Source: Eubacteriales bacterium
GTDB lineage: Bacteria; Bacillota; Clostridia; Christensenellales; CAG-138
Assembly (NCBI GenBank): GCA_030695285.1
Contig: JAUYTF010000236.1
Coordinates: 1 to 10,134, forward strand
Direction of reading: 5' to 3'
DNA: 10,134 nt
This document shows, in pieces, positions 1 through 6,319 of the stretch. A program made the translations under genes and the position numbers. The notes under the pieces were generated by a model. That model was not told the origin of the DNA. It searched no databases and worked only from the letters and a program-made list of their open reading frames with translations. Numbering within the stretch: the first letter of the stretch is position 1; each line of letters begins with the position of its first letter.

Positions 1-1342
1 GCAGCGGATCGTCGGGATATTCCCCGCTTTCCACCCAGCCGCCGATGAGATTCGTCAGCACGCGCCGAAAGTATTCATGCCGCGCAAACGAGAGAAAGCT
101 GCGGCTGTCCGTCGTCATGCCTAAAAAACGCCCGAACAGCCCCTGTGTCGCCAGCAGGCGCATCTGCTCGATCATGCCGTCGCGATGGTCGTTGATCCAC
201 CATGCAGAACCGACCTGAATATTACTCGGGTAACTGCTGTTCTGAAAATCCCCCGCAAGCGACATCAGCGCGAGATTATCTTTATGGTTCAATCCAAAGA
301 GAACCGTCTTTGGCAGTTCACCGCTTGTGTTCAACTCGTCTAAAAACGCACCCAGCGCATCTGCGAGCGGATGATCGGAAACAGAGTCAAACCCCGCATC
401 CCGCCCGCATAGCGCCGTCATGCGCTTATTTCGCGCGCGAACGGGGCCAATGTGCAGCTCCATCACCCAATTGCGCCGCGCATACTCGCCCGCAAGCCAG
501 CGCAGCAGCGCTGTCAGGTATTGGTCGGTCGCTTCTGCGGATACCGTTCCGCCTGATAAAGCGCGGGAGAATATCGCCTCGATCTCCCGATCGTCTGCCG
601 GTGCAAAGGGAAACCGCTCCATACCAAAATCGCTCGCAACACATCCAGCCGCAGCAAACGCATCCATGCGCAGGCTGAGCGCCTGTTTCAGCGTTGAAAA
701 GCTCGAAGTTTCTACGCCTGAGACGGATGAGAGCCTTTGCAGATACGCCCGCCAATCGCTGCCACGCCAGAGCTCGCCCGCCTTTTCCGGCCGGAACGCA
801 GGCAAAACCTTCACTGGGAACTCAGATTCGTTCGCGAGCTTCCGGTGCCAGATCAAATCATCCGCCGGATCCTCCGTGGTGCAGAGCGCGGTGACCCGCG
901 CGCGCAACAACAGCTCGCGCGGAGAAAAGCCGCCCTGCGCTATTTTATCGTTCGCCTTTTTCCAAATCTCAACCGCCGTATGGATGGATAACGGCGCACA
1001 AATGTCAAAATACCGCCGCAACTCCATGTGGCTCCAGTGGTAGAGCGGGTTCCCGATGGCGTATGGGAGCGTTTCGGCATAGGCGCAAAACTTGTCATAG
1101 TCCGGCGCGTCTCCCGTGATGAGCCGTTCCTCAACGCCGTTTGCGCGCATAAGCCGCCACTTATAGTGATCCGCGCCCAGCCAAAGCTGCGCGATATTCT
1201 CCGCAGGTTTGTTTTCGAAGATTTCTTTTGCACTTAAATGATTATGATAATCCACAATTGGCTGGCGCGATGCGACCTCGTCATATAATCGCCGCGCTGT
1301 ATCGTTATGAAGAAAAAAGTTCTCACCAATGAATGATTTCAC
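1..1342 (-). CDS. uxaC: Uronate (glucuronate) isomerase UxaC, 3' end cut by window edge
   Basis: This enzyme isomerises D-glucuronate to D-fructuronate (and D-galacturonate to D-tagaturonate), the cytoplasmic entry step of hexuronate catabolism. I translated the minus strand from 1342 to 2 and found 447 codons with no stop or frameshift. It matches UxaC throughout: metal-binding HxH at residues 33-35 in DYHNHL, GADHYKWRLMRANG at about 57-70, GNPLYHWSHMELRR near 95-110, ELHIG near 295-299, AWWINDHRDGM near 379-390, and TDSRSFLSFARHEYFRR near 411-427. Compared from memory with the 470-residue E. coli enzyme, about 20 C-terminal residues lie outside the window. The start is GTG at 1342; its GTGA overlaps the stop of the upstream LarA gene, and GGAGGT sits five bases before it, inside the end of that gene, so the two are probably translationally coupled. 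It is the fifth gene seen in the operon. Family assignment is secure; preference for glucuronate over galacturonate is inferred from the mannonate oxidoreductase neighbour. Confidence 0.96.
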   Translation of the reverse strand, partial: MKSFIGENFFLHNDTARRLYDEVASRQPIVDYHNHLSAKEIFENKPAENIAQLWLGADHYKWRLMRANGVEERLITGDAPDYDKFCAYAETLPYAIGNPLYHWSHMELRRYFDICAPLSIHTAVEIWKKANDKIAQGGFSPRELLLRARVTALCTTEDPADDLIWHRKLANESEFPVKVLPAFRPEKAGELWRGSDWRAYLQRLSSVSGVETSSFSTLKQALSLRMDAFAAAGCVASDFGMERFPFAPADDREIEAIFSRALSGGTVSAEATDQYLTALLRWLAGEYARRNWVMELHIGPVRARNKRMTALCGRDAGFDSVSDHPLADALGAFLDELNTSGELPKTVLFGLNHKDNLALMSLAGDFQNSSYPSNIQVGSAWWINDHRDGMIEQMRLLATQGLFGRFLGMTTDSRSFLSFARHEYFRRVLTNLIGGWVESGEYPDDPL

Positions 1343-2634
1343 AAGCTACCTCCTTCTCGCTCAAAGCGCGCGCGGTCGATCCATAACCCCAATGCCGGGT
1401 TCGGAATGAAAAAGATCTCTTCGCCGCTTGGCAGGGTGTTATAGCCGTATTGCAACGTATTCGGATCATAGCGCCGCAGCTGCTCGCTGATATCCGCCGA
1501 GGCATAGCCAACGCGCTCTATTTGCGCGCACATTTCATCCGACACCGCGTAGGTGACTCTAAAGCGCCCGTCGCTGGAGCCGTGAATCAGGTGCGCGGCA
1601 GCGCTGCGGTTTTCGCGCAGGTCTGCGCATGCCGGGTCTTGCAATAGCTCCAGCACCTGTTTTCTCCCGCAATAACCATATTTGCGTATCAACGCATCCA
1701 CCTGCCTATCCTCGCCAAAAATCTCCACGCCTGGCGCGAGAATGAGCAGTTCGCCATCGTCGGCCACCGCCATGCGCGTGCGGTAGATCGCCTTGTTGCC
1801 AAGCCATGTGCTGTGGAACTCATTTGGATCGAGATAGACCACGCATTTTTGAATACCGCGCGGCACAAAGTCGATATTCTTATGCTGAGACAGCGCAACC
1901 GCCGCCGTGAGCGCGTCCCGCTCCCGCCCGCAAAAGAGGCCGTGCGTCAGCGTCTTTCCCTCCGGTGCGGTGGTGACAGTCAGCAGGAAGAGAATCGGAC
2001 GCTTGCAAAAAAAACGCTCCAACGCATAGTCAAACACTTTACGCACGGGCGAATAGTCCCGCCCCATCACGCGCTCCATGCCGTAGATCGCGCCGAGCAT
2101 ATGTGATTTGTTGATCATCTCAGCGCCGCCCGCGCCGATAAACACGTTCTTTGCGTGGTTTGCCATGCCGATAACCTCGTGCGGCACCACCTGCCCCGGC
2201 GAGAGGATGAGATCATACGACTCGTCCATGAGCATGCGGTTGACTTCTACGGCGATGGGTTCCGTCCAGAGCCCATCTGTGAAAGCACCCATCACCCCAC
2301 CCGGCACCTCGCCGATTTTGACCACGTCCGTGCGCCAGTTATGCGCAAAAAAGCGTTCAAACGGAATCTCGCCGAACATATCGTTTGCTTCCGCCCGTGT
2401 CATGGCGCGGTGTGTGCCGAGCGTCGGCAAAATATCCACCACTAAGCCTTGTCCTGTATAGTATTCGAAACAGACACGCGTCAGAAACCCGGCTTTGCTG
2501 TGGAAACGCGAGAAATCCGGTGGCAGAATGAGCACCTTTTTCGCCGGATGTTTCGAAAGCAGCACGAGAAGACCCGCACGCAGTTCGTCGTCGGACAATC
2601 CCGCTTCATCTTTTGCGCGAAGGCACAATTCCAT
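1339..2634 (-). CDS. LarA-family (DUF2088) nickel-pincer hydroxyacid racemase/epimerase, candidate mannonate/gluconate 2-epimerase
   Basis: This 431-residue protein belongs to the lactate racemase LarA family, cytoplasmic enzymes that invert the alpha carbon of 2-hydroxyacids with a covalently bound nickel-pincer nucleotide. Visible landmarks are PPDFSR (38-43), GTHR with H75, VPH with H152, K162 in HAKNV, and H178 in NKSH. In the Lactobacillus plantarum enzyme, as I recall it, the catalytic histidines are H108 and H174, the cofactor lysine is K184 and the nickel ligand is H200; the spacings H-10-K-16-H are identical here, so the protein should be active rather than degenerate. Characterised family members include malate racemase and D-gluconate 2-epimerase. 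D-gluconate is the C2 epimer of D-mannonate, and the gene sits between mannonate oxidoreductase (5-base gap) and uxaC (overlap), so a hexonate substrate is more likely than lactate. The exact substrate is inference. The cofactor-making larB, larC and larE genes are not in the window. A GGGAG ribosome binding site overlaps the upstream gene's end. Confidence 0.88.
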   Translation of the reverse strand: MELCLRAKDEAGLSDDELRAGLLVLLSKHPAKKVLILPPDFSRFHSKAGFLTRVCFEYYTGQGLVVDILPTLGTHRAMTRAEANDMFGEIPFERFFAHNWRTDVVKIGEVPGGVMGAFTDGLWTEPIAVEVNRMLMDESYDLILSPGQVVPHEVIGMANHAKNVFIGAGGAEMINKSHMLGAIYGMERVMGRDYSPVRKVFDYALERFFCKRPILFLLTVTTAPEGKTLTHGLFCGRERDALTAAVALSQHKNIDFVPRGIQKCVVYLDPNEFHSTWLGNKAIYRTRMAVADDGELLILAPGVEIFGEDRQVDALIRKYGYCGRKQVLELLQDPACADLRENRSAAAHLIHGSSDGRFRVTYAVSDEMCAQIERVGYASADISEQLRRYDPNTLQYGYNTLPSGEEIFFIPNPALGLWIDRARFEREGGSL

Positions 2635-2639
2635 GATTC

Positions 2640-3491
2640 TTATACTCCCGAATAGGCAGAAAATCCGCCGTCTATGGCGAGCACCGTGCCGGTTACAAAG
2701 CTCGAGGCGTTGTCATCGAGCAGAAAGAGCAGCGAGCCTAACAGTTCTTCTGCCTCGCCAAATCGCCCCATCGGCGTGTTTTTAAGTATCTTCATCGCGC
2801 GCGGGGTCGGTGTTCCGTCTTCGTTCCAGAGGAGCTTTGCGTTCTGCCCCGTCGAAAAAAAGCCGGGCGCAAGCGCGTTGACGCGGATTCCGCTCTGCGA
2901 AAAATAGACCGCAAGCCAGCGTGTGAAATTTGAAACCGCCGCCTTTGCCGCCGAATACGCCGGAATCTTGGTCAAGGGCGTAAAGGCATTCATCGAGGAA
3001 ATGTTCACGATGTTGCCCTTGCCGCGCTCGGCCATATCGCGCGCAAACACCTGCGTGGGCAGCAGCGTACCCGTTAAATTCAACCCGAACACGAGGTCAA
3101 ACCCCGCAGGTTCCAGGTCAAAGAAGCTCTTCTTCCCTTCACCGATGGATTCGATGCGATCAAAAAACTCGTCGTCCGTGGTCGCCGTCGGTTTGTTGCC
3201 GCCCGCGCCGTTGAGAAGAAAATCGCACGGACCATACGTTGAAAGCATGTCCTCGTGCGCACGCATCAAGTTCTCCGCATCCGTCACGTCCGCAACGACC
3301 CCCAGCACTTCGCCGCCTGCCTCGCGAATTTCCCGCTCCAGCGCGCGCACTTTTACTTCGGTATGATCGAGAACGACCATCTTCGCGCCGCACTGCGCCA
3401 GCGCTTTTGCAAACAGTCTGCAAAGCACGCCAGCCGCACCCGTAATCACAATCACTTTATCCGAAAAGTCCGGCTTGTATGGCAGATTCAT
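2640..3491 (-). CDS. SDR-family D-mannonate oxidoreductase (fructuronate reductase, YjmF/UxuB-like)
   Basis: A 283-residue classical short-chain dehydrogenase, the usual length for the YjmF-type D-mannonate oxidoreductase of Firmicutes, which reduces D-fructuronate to D-mannonate. The N-terminal Rossmann motif is TGAAGVLC (17-24); a Cys replaces the usual final glycine, a variant I recall in this subfamily. D42 after the second strand favours NAD(H) over NADP(H). The NGAG motif is at 94-97, N138 is the structural Asn, and the catalytic triad is S166, Y179 and K183 in YSAAK. A long insertion at about 100-130 (rich in D, E, K and F) between NGAG and N138 fits the hexonate-oxidoreductase group. 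The start is ATG with AAGGAG five bases upstream, 8 bases after the gnd stop; 5 bases separate its stop from the LarA gene. The SDR assignment is certain; the substrate rests on resemblance plus the uxaC neighbour, and a different polyol or hexonate cannot be excluded. Confidence 0.88.
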   Translation of the reverse strand: MNLPYKPDFSDKVIVITGAAGVLCRLFAKALAQCGAKMVVLDHTEVKVRALEREIREAGGEVLGVVADVTDAENLMRAHEDMLSTYGPCDFLLNGAGGNKPTATTDDEFFDRIESIGEGKKSFFDLEPAGFDLVFGLNLTGTLLPTQVFARDMAERGKGNIVNISSMNAFTPLTKIPAYSAAKAAVSNFTRWLAVYFSQSGIRVNALAPGFFSTGQNAKLLWNEDGTPTPRAMKILKNTPMGRFGEAEELLGSLLFLLDDNASSFVTGTVLAIDGGFSAYSGV

Positions 3492-3499
3492 AGCGCTCC

Positions 3500-4951
3500 T
3501 TATACGGTATAGGTCGAGGCTGCGGTGTCTCCGCCCTCGCCCGTCCAGTTGGTATGGTGAAACTCCCCGCGCGGGCGGTCGAGCCGCTCGTAGGTATGCG
3601 CGCCGAAGTAGTCCCGCTGCGCCTGCAAGAGGTTTGCGGGCAGGCGCTCGCTCGTGCAGCCGTCAAAATAGCTCAGCGCCGCGCTCATTGCGGGAACTGG
3701 AATGCCATAGAGCACCGCCGCCGAGACGACCTTTCGCCAGGCGGATGTGCAGGATTTTAAGATGTTTACAAAATACGGGTCGAGCAGAAGGTTGGGCAAC
3801 AGAGGATCGCGGTCAAACGCTTCCTTGATTTTTCCCAGAAACGCGGAGCGGATGATGCAGCCCCCGCGCCACATCAGCGCAACGCCGCCGTAGTTGAGAT
3901 TCCAGCCGCTGGTCTTCGCCTGCGCACGCATGAGCGCATAACCCTGCGCATAGGAGACGATCTTGCTGGCATAGAGCGCCTGCCGGATAGCGTCGATCAG
4001 CGCGGTCTTGTCTCCGGATAACTGCGCGGTTACGCGCGGATAGACCTTCGCGGCGGCTGTCCGCTCGTCTTTCATTGCGGAGAGGCAGCGGCTAAAGACC
4101 GCCTCACCGATGAGCGTGAGCGGAACGCCCTCGTCAAGCGCGGCCGTCACCGTCCATTTCCCCGTGCCCTTCTGCCCCGCCGTGTCGAGGATATTGTCCA
4201 CCAGTGCGCCGCCGTCCGCGTCTCGATAGGCCAGAATATCCCGCGTGATCTCGACGAGATAACTATCCAGCTCGCCGCGACTCCAGTCGGCAAACACCTC
4301 GCTCATCTCCTCGGCGCGCATGCCGAGCATATCCCGCATGAGCTGATATGCCTCGCAGATGAGCTGCATGTCTCCGTATTCGATGCCGTTGTGTACCATT
4401 TTGACGAAATGCCCCGCGCCGTTTTCACCGACCCAGTCGCAGCAGGGCGTGCCGCCGTCCACCCTGGCGCAGATGCTTTGGAAGATGGGCTTGACCAGCG
4501 GCCACGCGGCAGGCGAACCGCCGGGCATCATGGAGGGTCCCTTCAGCGCGCCCTCCTCGCCGCCCGAGACGCCGGTGCCGATATAGAGTAATCCTTTGCT
4601 CTCCACATACGCCGTCCTGCGAACGGTATCCGGAAAATGGCTGTTGCCGCCGTCGATGATCACATCCCCCGGCTCGAGTACGGCGAGCAGTTTTTCGATA
4701 GAGTCGTCCACCGCCTGCCCCGCCTTGACCATGAGCATCACCTTGCGCGGCTGAGTCAGCGCATCTTTTAGTTCGGCGAGCGAACGGCAGCCGACGATGT
4801 GCTTGCCCCTCGCGCGTCCGGCTAGAAACGCATCCACCTTGTCCGTGGTGCGGTTATACACCGCCACGCGAAAGCCCTTACTCTCCATATTCATGACCAG
4901 ATTTTCGCCCATGACGGCGAGCCCGATCAGCCCGATGTCTGCTTGACTCAT
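3500..4951 (-). CDS. gnd: 6-phosphogluconate dehydrogenase, decarboxylating
   Basis: Oxidatively decarboxylates 6-phospho-D-gluconate to D-ribulose 5-phosphate and CO2 in the cytoplasm. The 483-residue length is that of the full-size enzyme. The N-terminal Rossmann domain has GLAVMG (10-15) and NRT (33-35), the latter typical of NADP+ binding through the 2'-phosphate. The substrate-binding GGNS is at 101-104, GVSGGEEGA at about 127-135, catalytic K184 and E191 lie in HFVKMVHNGIEYGD, DTAGQKGTGKW is near 255-265, and RLPANLLQAQRDYFGAHTYE is near 435-454. All key residues are present, so it should be active. It starts at ATG 4951 with GGGAAGGG upstream, 12 bases after the kinase stop, and precedes the SDR gene by 8 bases. 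A 6-phosphogluconate dehydrogenase inside a uronate operon is unusual for the KDG route but has a precedent in the Bacillus subtilis gluconate operon, where gntZ encodes the same activity; it points to 6-phosphogluconate being made locally. Confidence 0.96.
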   Translation of the reverse strand: MSQADIGLIGLAVMGENLVMNMESKGFRVAVYNRTTDKVDAFLAGRARGKHIVGCRSLAELKDALTQPRKVMLMVKAGQAVDDSIEKLLAVLEPGDVIIDGGNSHFPDTVRRTAYVESKGLLYIGTGVSGGEEGALKGPSMMPGGSPAAWPLVKPIFQSICARVDGGTPCCDWVGENGAGHFVKMVHNGIEYGDMQLICEAYQLMRDMLGMRAEEMSEVFADWSRGELDSYLVEITRDILAYRDADGGALVDNILDTAGQKGTGKWTVTAALDEGVPLTLIGEAVFSRCLSAMKDERTAAAKVYPRVTAQLSGDKTALIDAIRQALYASKIVSYAQGYALMRAQAKTSGWNLNYGGVALMWRGGCIIRSAFLGKIKEAFDRDPLLPNLLLDPYFVNILKSCTSAWRKVVSAAVLYGIPVPAMSAALSYFDGCTSERLPANLLQAQRDYFGAHTYERLDRPRGEFHHTNWTGEGGDTAASTYTV

Positions 4952-4963
4952 ATAACCCTTCCC

Positions 4964-6031
4964 TCAGCGCTTGACGCGCGCGTTGCCGGAATAAATGCTC
5001 CAAACCTGCTCTTCATCGGCGGGCGTGGCATAATCGTTTCGATCGGTCACGGCAAGCGCGCCGCATGCCCAGCCAAAGCGCAAGCACGCCTCCGGTTCCC
5101 AGCCGCGATAGACGCCATAGAGCAGTCCGCCGGTGAATCCGTCCCCGCCACCGATGCGGTCGAGTACGGGTATTCTGCGCGGCTGCTCGACAAAAAACAC
5201 TCCGTCCGCTGAGAGAATCGCGCCCCAGAGGTGCTCGTTTGCGTTCTCCACCTCGCGCAAGGTGGTTGCGAAGTACCGCGCGCATGGATAGGCGGCTCGC
5301 GCCTGATCGATCATACCCTTGAACCCGTCAATCTTCGCCGCGAGGTCTTTGCCGCCCGCTTCGGGGCCTTGTATGCCTAGGGCAAGCTGAAAATCCTCCT
5401 CGTTGCCAATCAGAATATCCGATATGGACGCGATCTGATGAAACACTTCCCTTAGCGTGCGCTCGCGACCTTTCCAGAAGGACGCGCGATGGTTCAGGTC
5501 GAAGCTGATGCGCGTTCCGTATCCTTTGGCGCGTTTGGCAAGCTCTGCGCAGAACACGGCCGTCTCGGGCGAGAGCGCGGCGATGAGGCCGGAGAGATGC
5601 AAAATGGCAACGCCCTCCTGCCCAAAGATGCGCTCTGTATCAAACTCGTCCATCGAAAGTGTGCGCCCGACCTCGCCCGCGCGGTCGTTCCAAACGCGCG
5701 GCCCGCGCAGGCCAAAGCCGCTATCTGCGATGTTAAACTGATGGCGATAGCCCCAGGGCCCACCCTGCGGCACGCTGATACCCTCAAAGCGAATGTTGCG
5801 CGCGCGCAGTTCGCTCTGGAGAAACAGCGAAACTGGGCTGCCTTCGATAAACTTGGTGAGCACCAGGCATTCATGTCCCAGCGAACTTGCGATGTTGAGC
5901 ACGTTGCTCTCCGCGCTCGTAGACGTCATGCGAAACAGGCTGCTCGTGTGCACACTCTGTCGCTCTTCGGGCGTGATGCGCACGCCCATGCTCGTTGGGC
6001 AGGCGATGGCATAGCGCGGTGCGTTTGGCAT
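4964..6031 (-). CDS. PfkB-family sugar kinase (KdgK-like; substrate possibly KDG or a hexonate)
   Basis: A 355-residue PfkB/ribokinase-fold kinase. The C-terminal signature DRIGGGDGFTGG (291-302) carries the anion hole and catalytic base D297, NEED is at 210-213, and SFDLNHRASFWKG at 176-188 is the strand and loop before the ATP site. SAESNVLN (39-46) corresponds to the substrate-side glycine/alanine motif. The sequence resembles proteins usually labelled 2-keto-3-deoxygluconate kinase, but its N-terminus (CPTSMGVRITPEERQ) lacks the common GE start motif of KdgK. In context it either phosphorylates KDG made by a UxuA encoded elsewhere, or D-gluconate to feed the adjacent gnd; the second option is inference. 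I chose ATG 6031, preceded by GGGGAAGGA at four bases. An in-frame TTG at 6091 would add 20 residues but places the -10 box inside the coding region, so I rejected it. It is the first gene of the five-gene operon. Confidence 0.86.
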   Translation of the reverse strand: MPNAPRYAIACPTSMGVRITPEERQSVHTSSLFRMTSTSAESNVLNIASSLGHECLVLTKFIEGSPVSLFLQSELRARNIRFEGISVPQGGPWGYRHQFNIADSGFGLRGPRVWNDRAGEVGRTLSMDEFDTERIFGQEGVAILHLSGLIAALSPETAVFCAELAKRAKGYGTRISFDLNHRASFWKGRERTLREVFHQIASISDILIGNEEDFQLALGIQGPEAGGKDLAAKIDGFKGMIDQARAAYPCARYFATTLREVENANEHLWGAILSADGVFFVEQPRRIPVLDRIGGGDGFTGGLLYGVYRGWEPEACLRFGWACGALAVTDRNDYATPADEEQVWSIYSGNARVKR

Positions 6032-6070
6032 AGATTCCTTCCCCTTTTCAAGAAACTCGTCTCTGACTCT

Positions 6071-6102
6071 ATTATAGACATTTTTGATCAAATGATTGTG
6101 AA
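6071..6102 (-). promoter_or_regulatory. Candidate promoter of the kinase-gnd-SDR-LarA-uxaC operon
   Basis: On the minus strand a perfect TATAAT lies at 6076-6071, which would place the transcription start around 6064 and give a 5' leader of roughly 33 bases before the kinase ATG with its ribosome binding site. No good -35 box is seen at the standard distance; TTCACA (6102-6097, five of six matches to TTGACA) is 20 bases upstream, too far for an optimal promoter. This suggests a weak or activator-helped promoter. It is the only promoter-like element seen between the upstream terminator and the operon. Confidence 0.6.
6083..6092. promoter_or_regulatory. TTTGATCAAA palindrome in the promoter spacer, candidate operator
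   Basis: A perfect 10-base inverted repeat lies seven bases upstream of the -10 box, between it and the candidate -35 region, with flanking bases that partly extend the symmetry (CATTT on one side, AAAAATG on the other on the minus strand). A repressor bound here would block RNA polymerase. The motif does not match the ExuR/UxuR or KdgR consensus that I know, so no regulator is proposed. A 10-base palindrome in AT-rich DNA can occur by chance. Confidence 0.35.
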
Positions 6103-6178
6103 AACACCGGATTTTTTTCCGAAAATCTCTCGCGCCATGATAGCGTTCTTTCAGCGTTCAGCAAGCTTGTTCGGCACG

Positions 6179-6216
6179 AAAAAGCGCGTTCCCCCGGACG
6201 GGAAGTGCGCTTTTTT
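6179..6216 (-). terminator. Rho-independent terminator after the deacetylase, bidirectional in form
   Basis: The arms AAAAAGCGCGTTCCC (6179-6193) and GGGAAGTGCGCTTTTTT (6200-6216) pair over about 14 bases with one bulge around a six-base loop. Read on the minus strand the hairpin ends in a run of five Ts, and on the plus strand in six, so it could stop transcription from either side. It lies about 105 bases after the deacetylase stop and about 75 bases before the promoter of the next operon, so its likely job is to separate the two transcription units. Confidence 0.85.
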
Positions 6217-6253
6217 GTGTTGATCGCATGCGTTGCTCCCGGTTAAGACTTCC

Positions 6254-6278
6254 GTTTAGCGTTCCGATTTCTCGCGAT
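6254..6278 (-). repeat. Degenerate copy of the end of the deacetylase gene, stop codon included
   Basis: These 25 bases match 6318-6342, the last codons and stop of the deacetylase gene, at 20 of 25 positions in the same orientation, 64 bases apart. Both copies carry an aligned TAA. Read in the same frame the copy encodes REKSER before its stop against REKPEL in the gene, and the frame stays open upstream into the spacer. It could be the remnant of a tandem duplication or of a deleted paralogue, but the match is short. Confidence 0.4.
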
Positions 6279-6319
6279 GCTTTTTATTCGTATTCGCTGA
6301 TCCCAATAAAGGCTTGTGC

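Larger units (their letters stand above)
6092..6319. other. Intergenic region between the two transcription units
   Basis: This is the only gene-free stretch longer than 50 bases in the window. It holds the terminator at 6179-6216, the short degenerate repeat at 6254-6278, and the upstream part of the operon promoter near 6092-6102. The remainder (6103-6178 and 6217-6253) shows no open frame with a ribosome binding site, no tRNA-like fold and no riboswitch motif that I recognise. Confidence 0.7.

Noticed and set aside
420..1043. Plus-strand open frame of 207 codons opposite uxaC
   Set aside because: The minus strand encodes UxaC without interruption over the whole span; the plus-strand product has no recognisable motif.
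6032..6091. A 20-residue N-terminal extension of the kinase from a TTG at 6091
   Set aside because: It would place the TATAAT box and palindrome inside the gene, lacks a ribosome binding site, and the internal ATG at 6031 has a strong one.
6108..6121. Small hairpin with a CGGA/TCCG stem around a T-rich loop as a second terminator or attenuator
   Set aside because: The stem has only four base pairs and lies upstream of the operon's -10 box, so it would not be in the kinase leader transcript.
5489..6223. Plus-strand open frame of 244 codons opposite the kinase gene, running through promoter and terminator
   Set aside because: It is antisense to a secure PfkB kinase and crosses the operon promoter and into the terminator hairpin; no family resemblance is seen.
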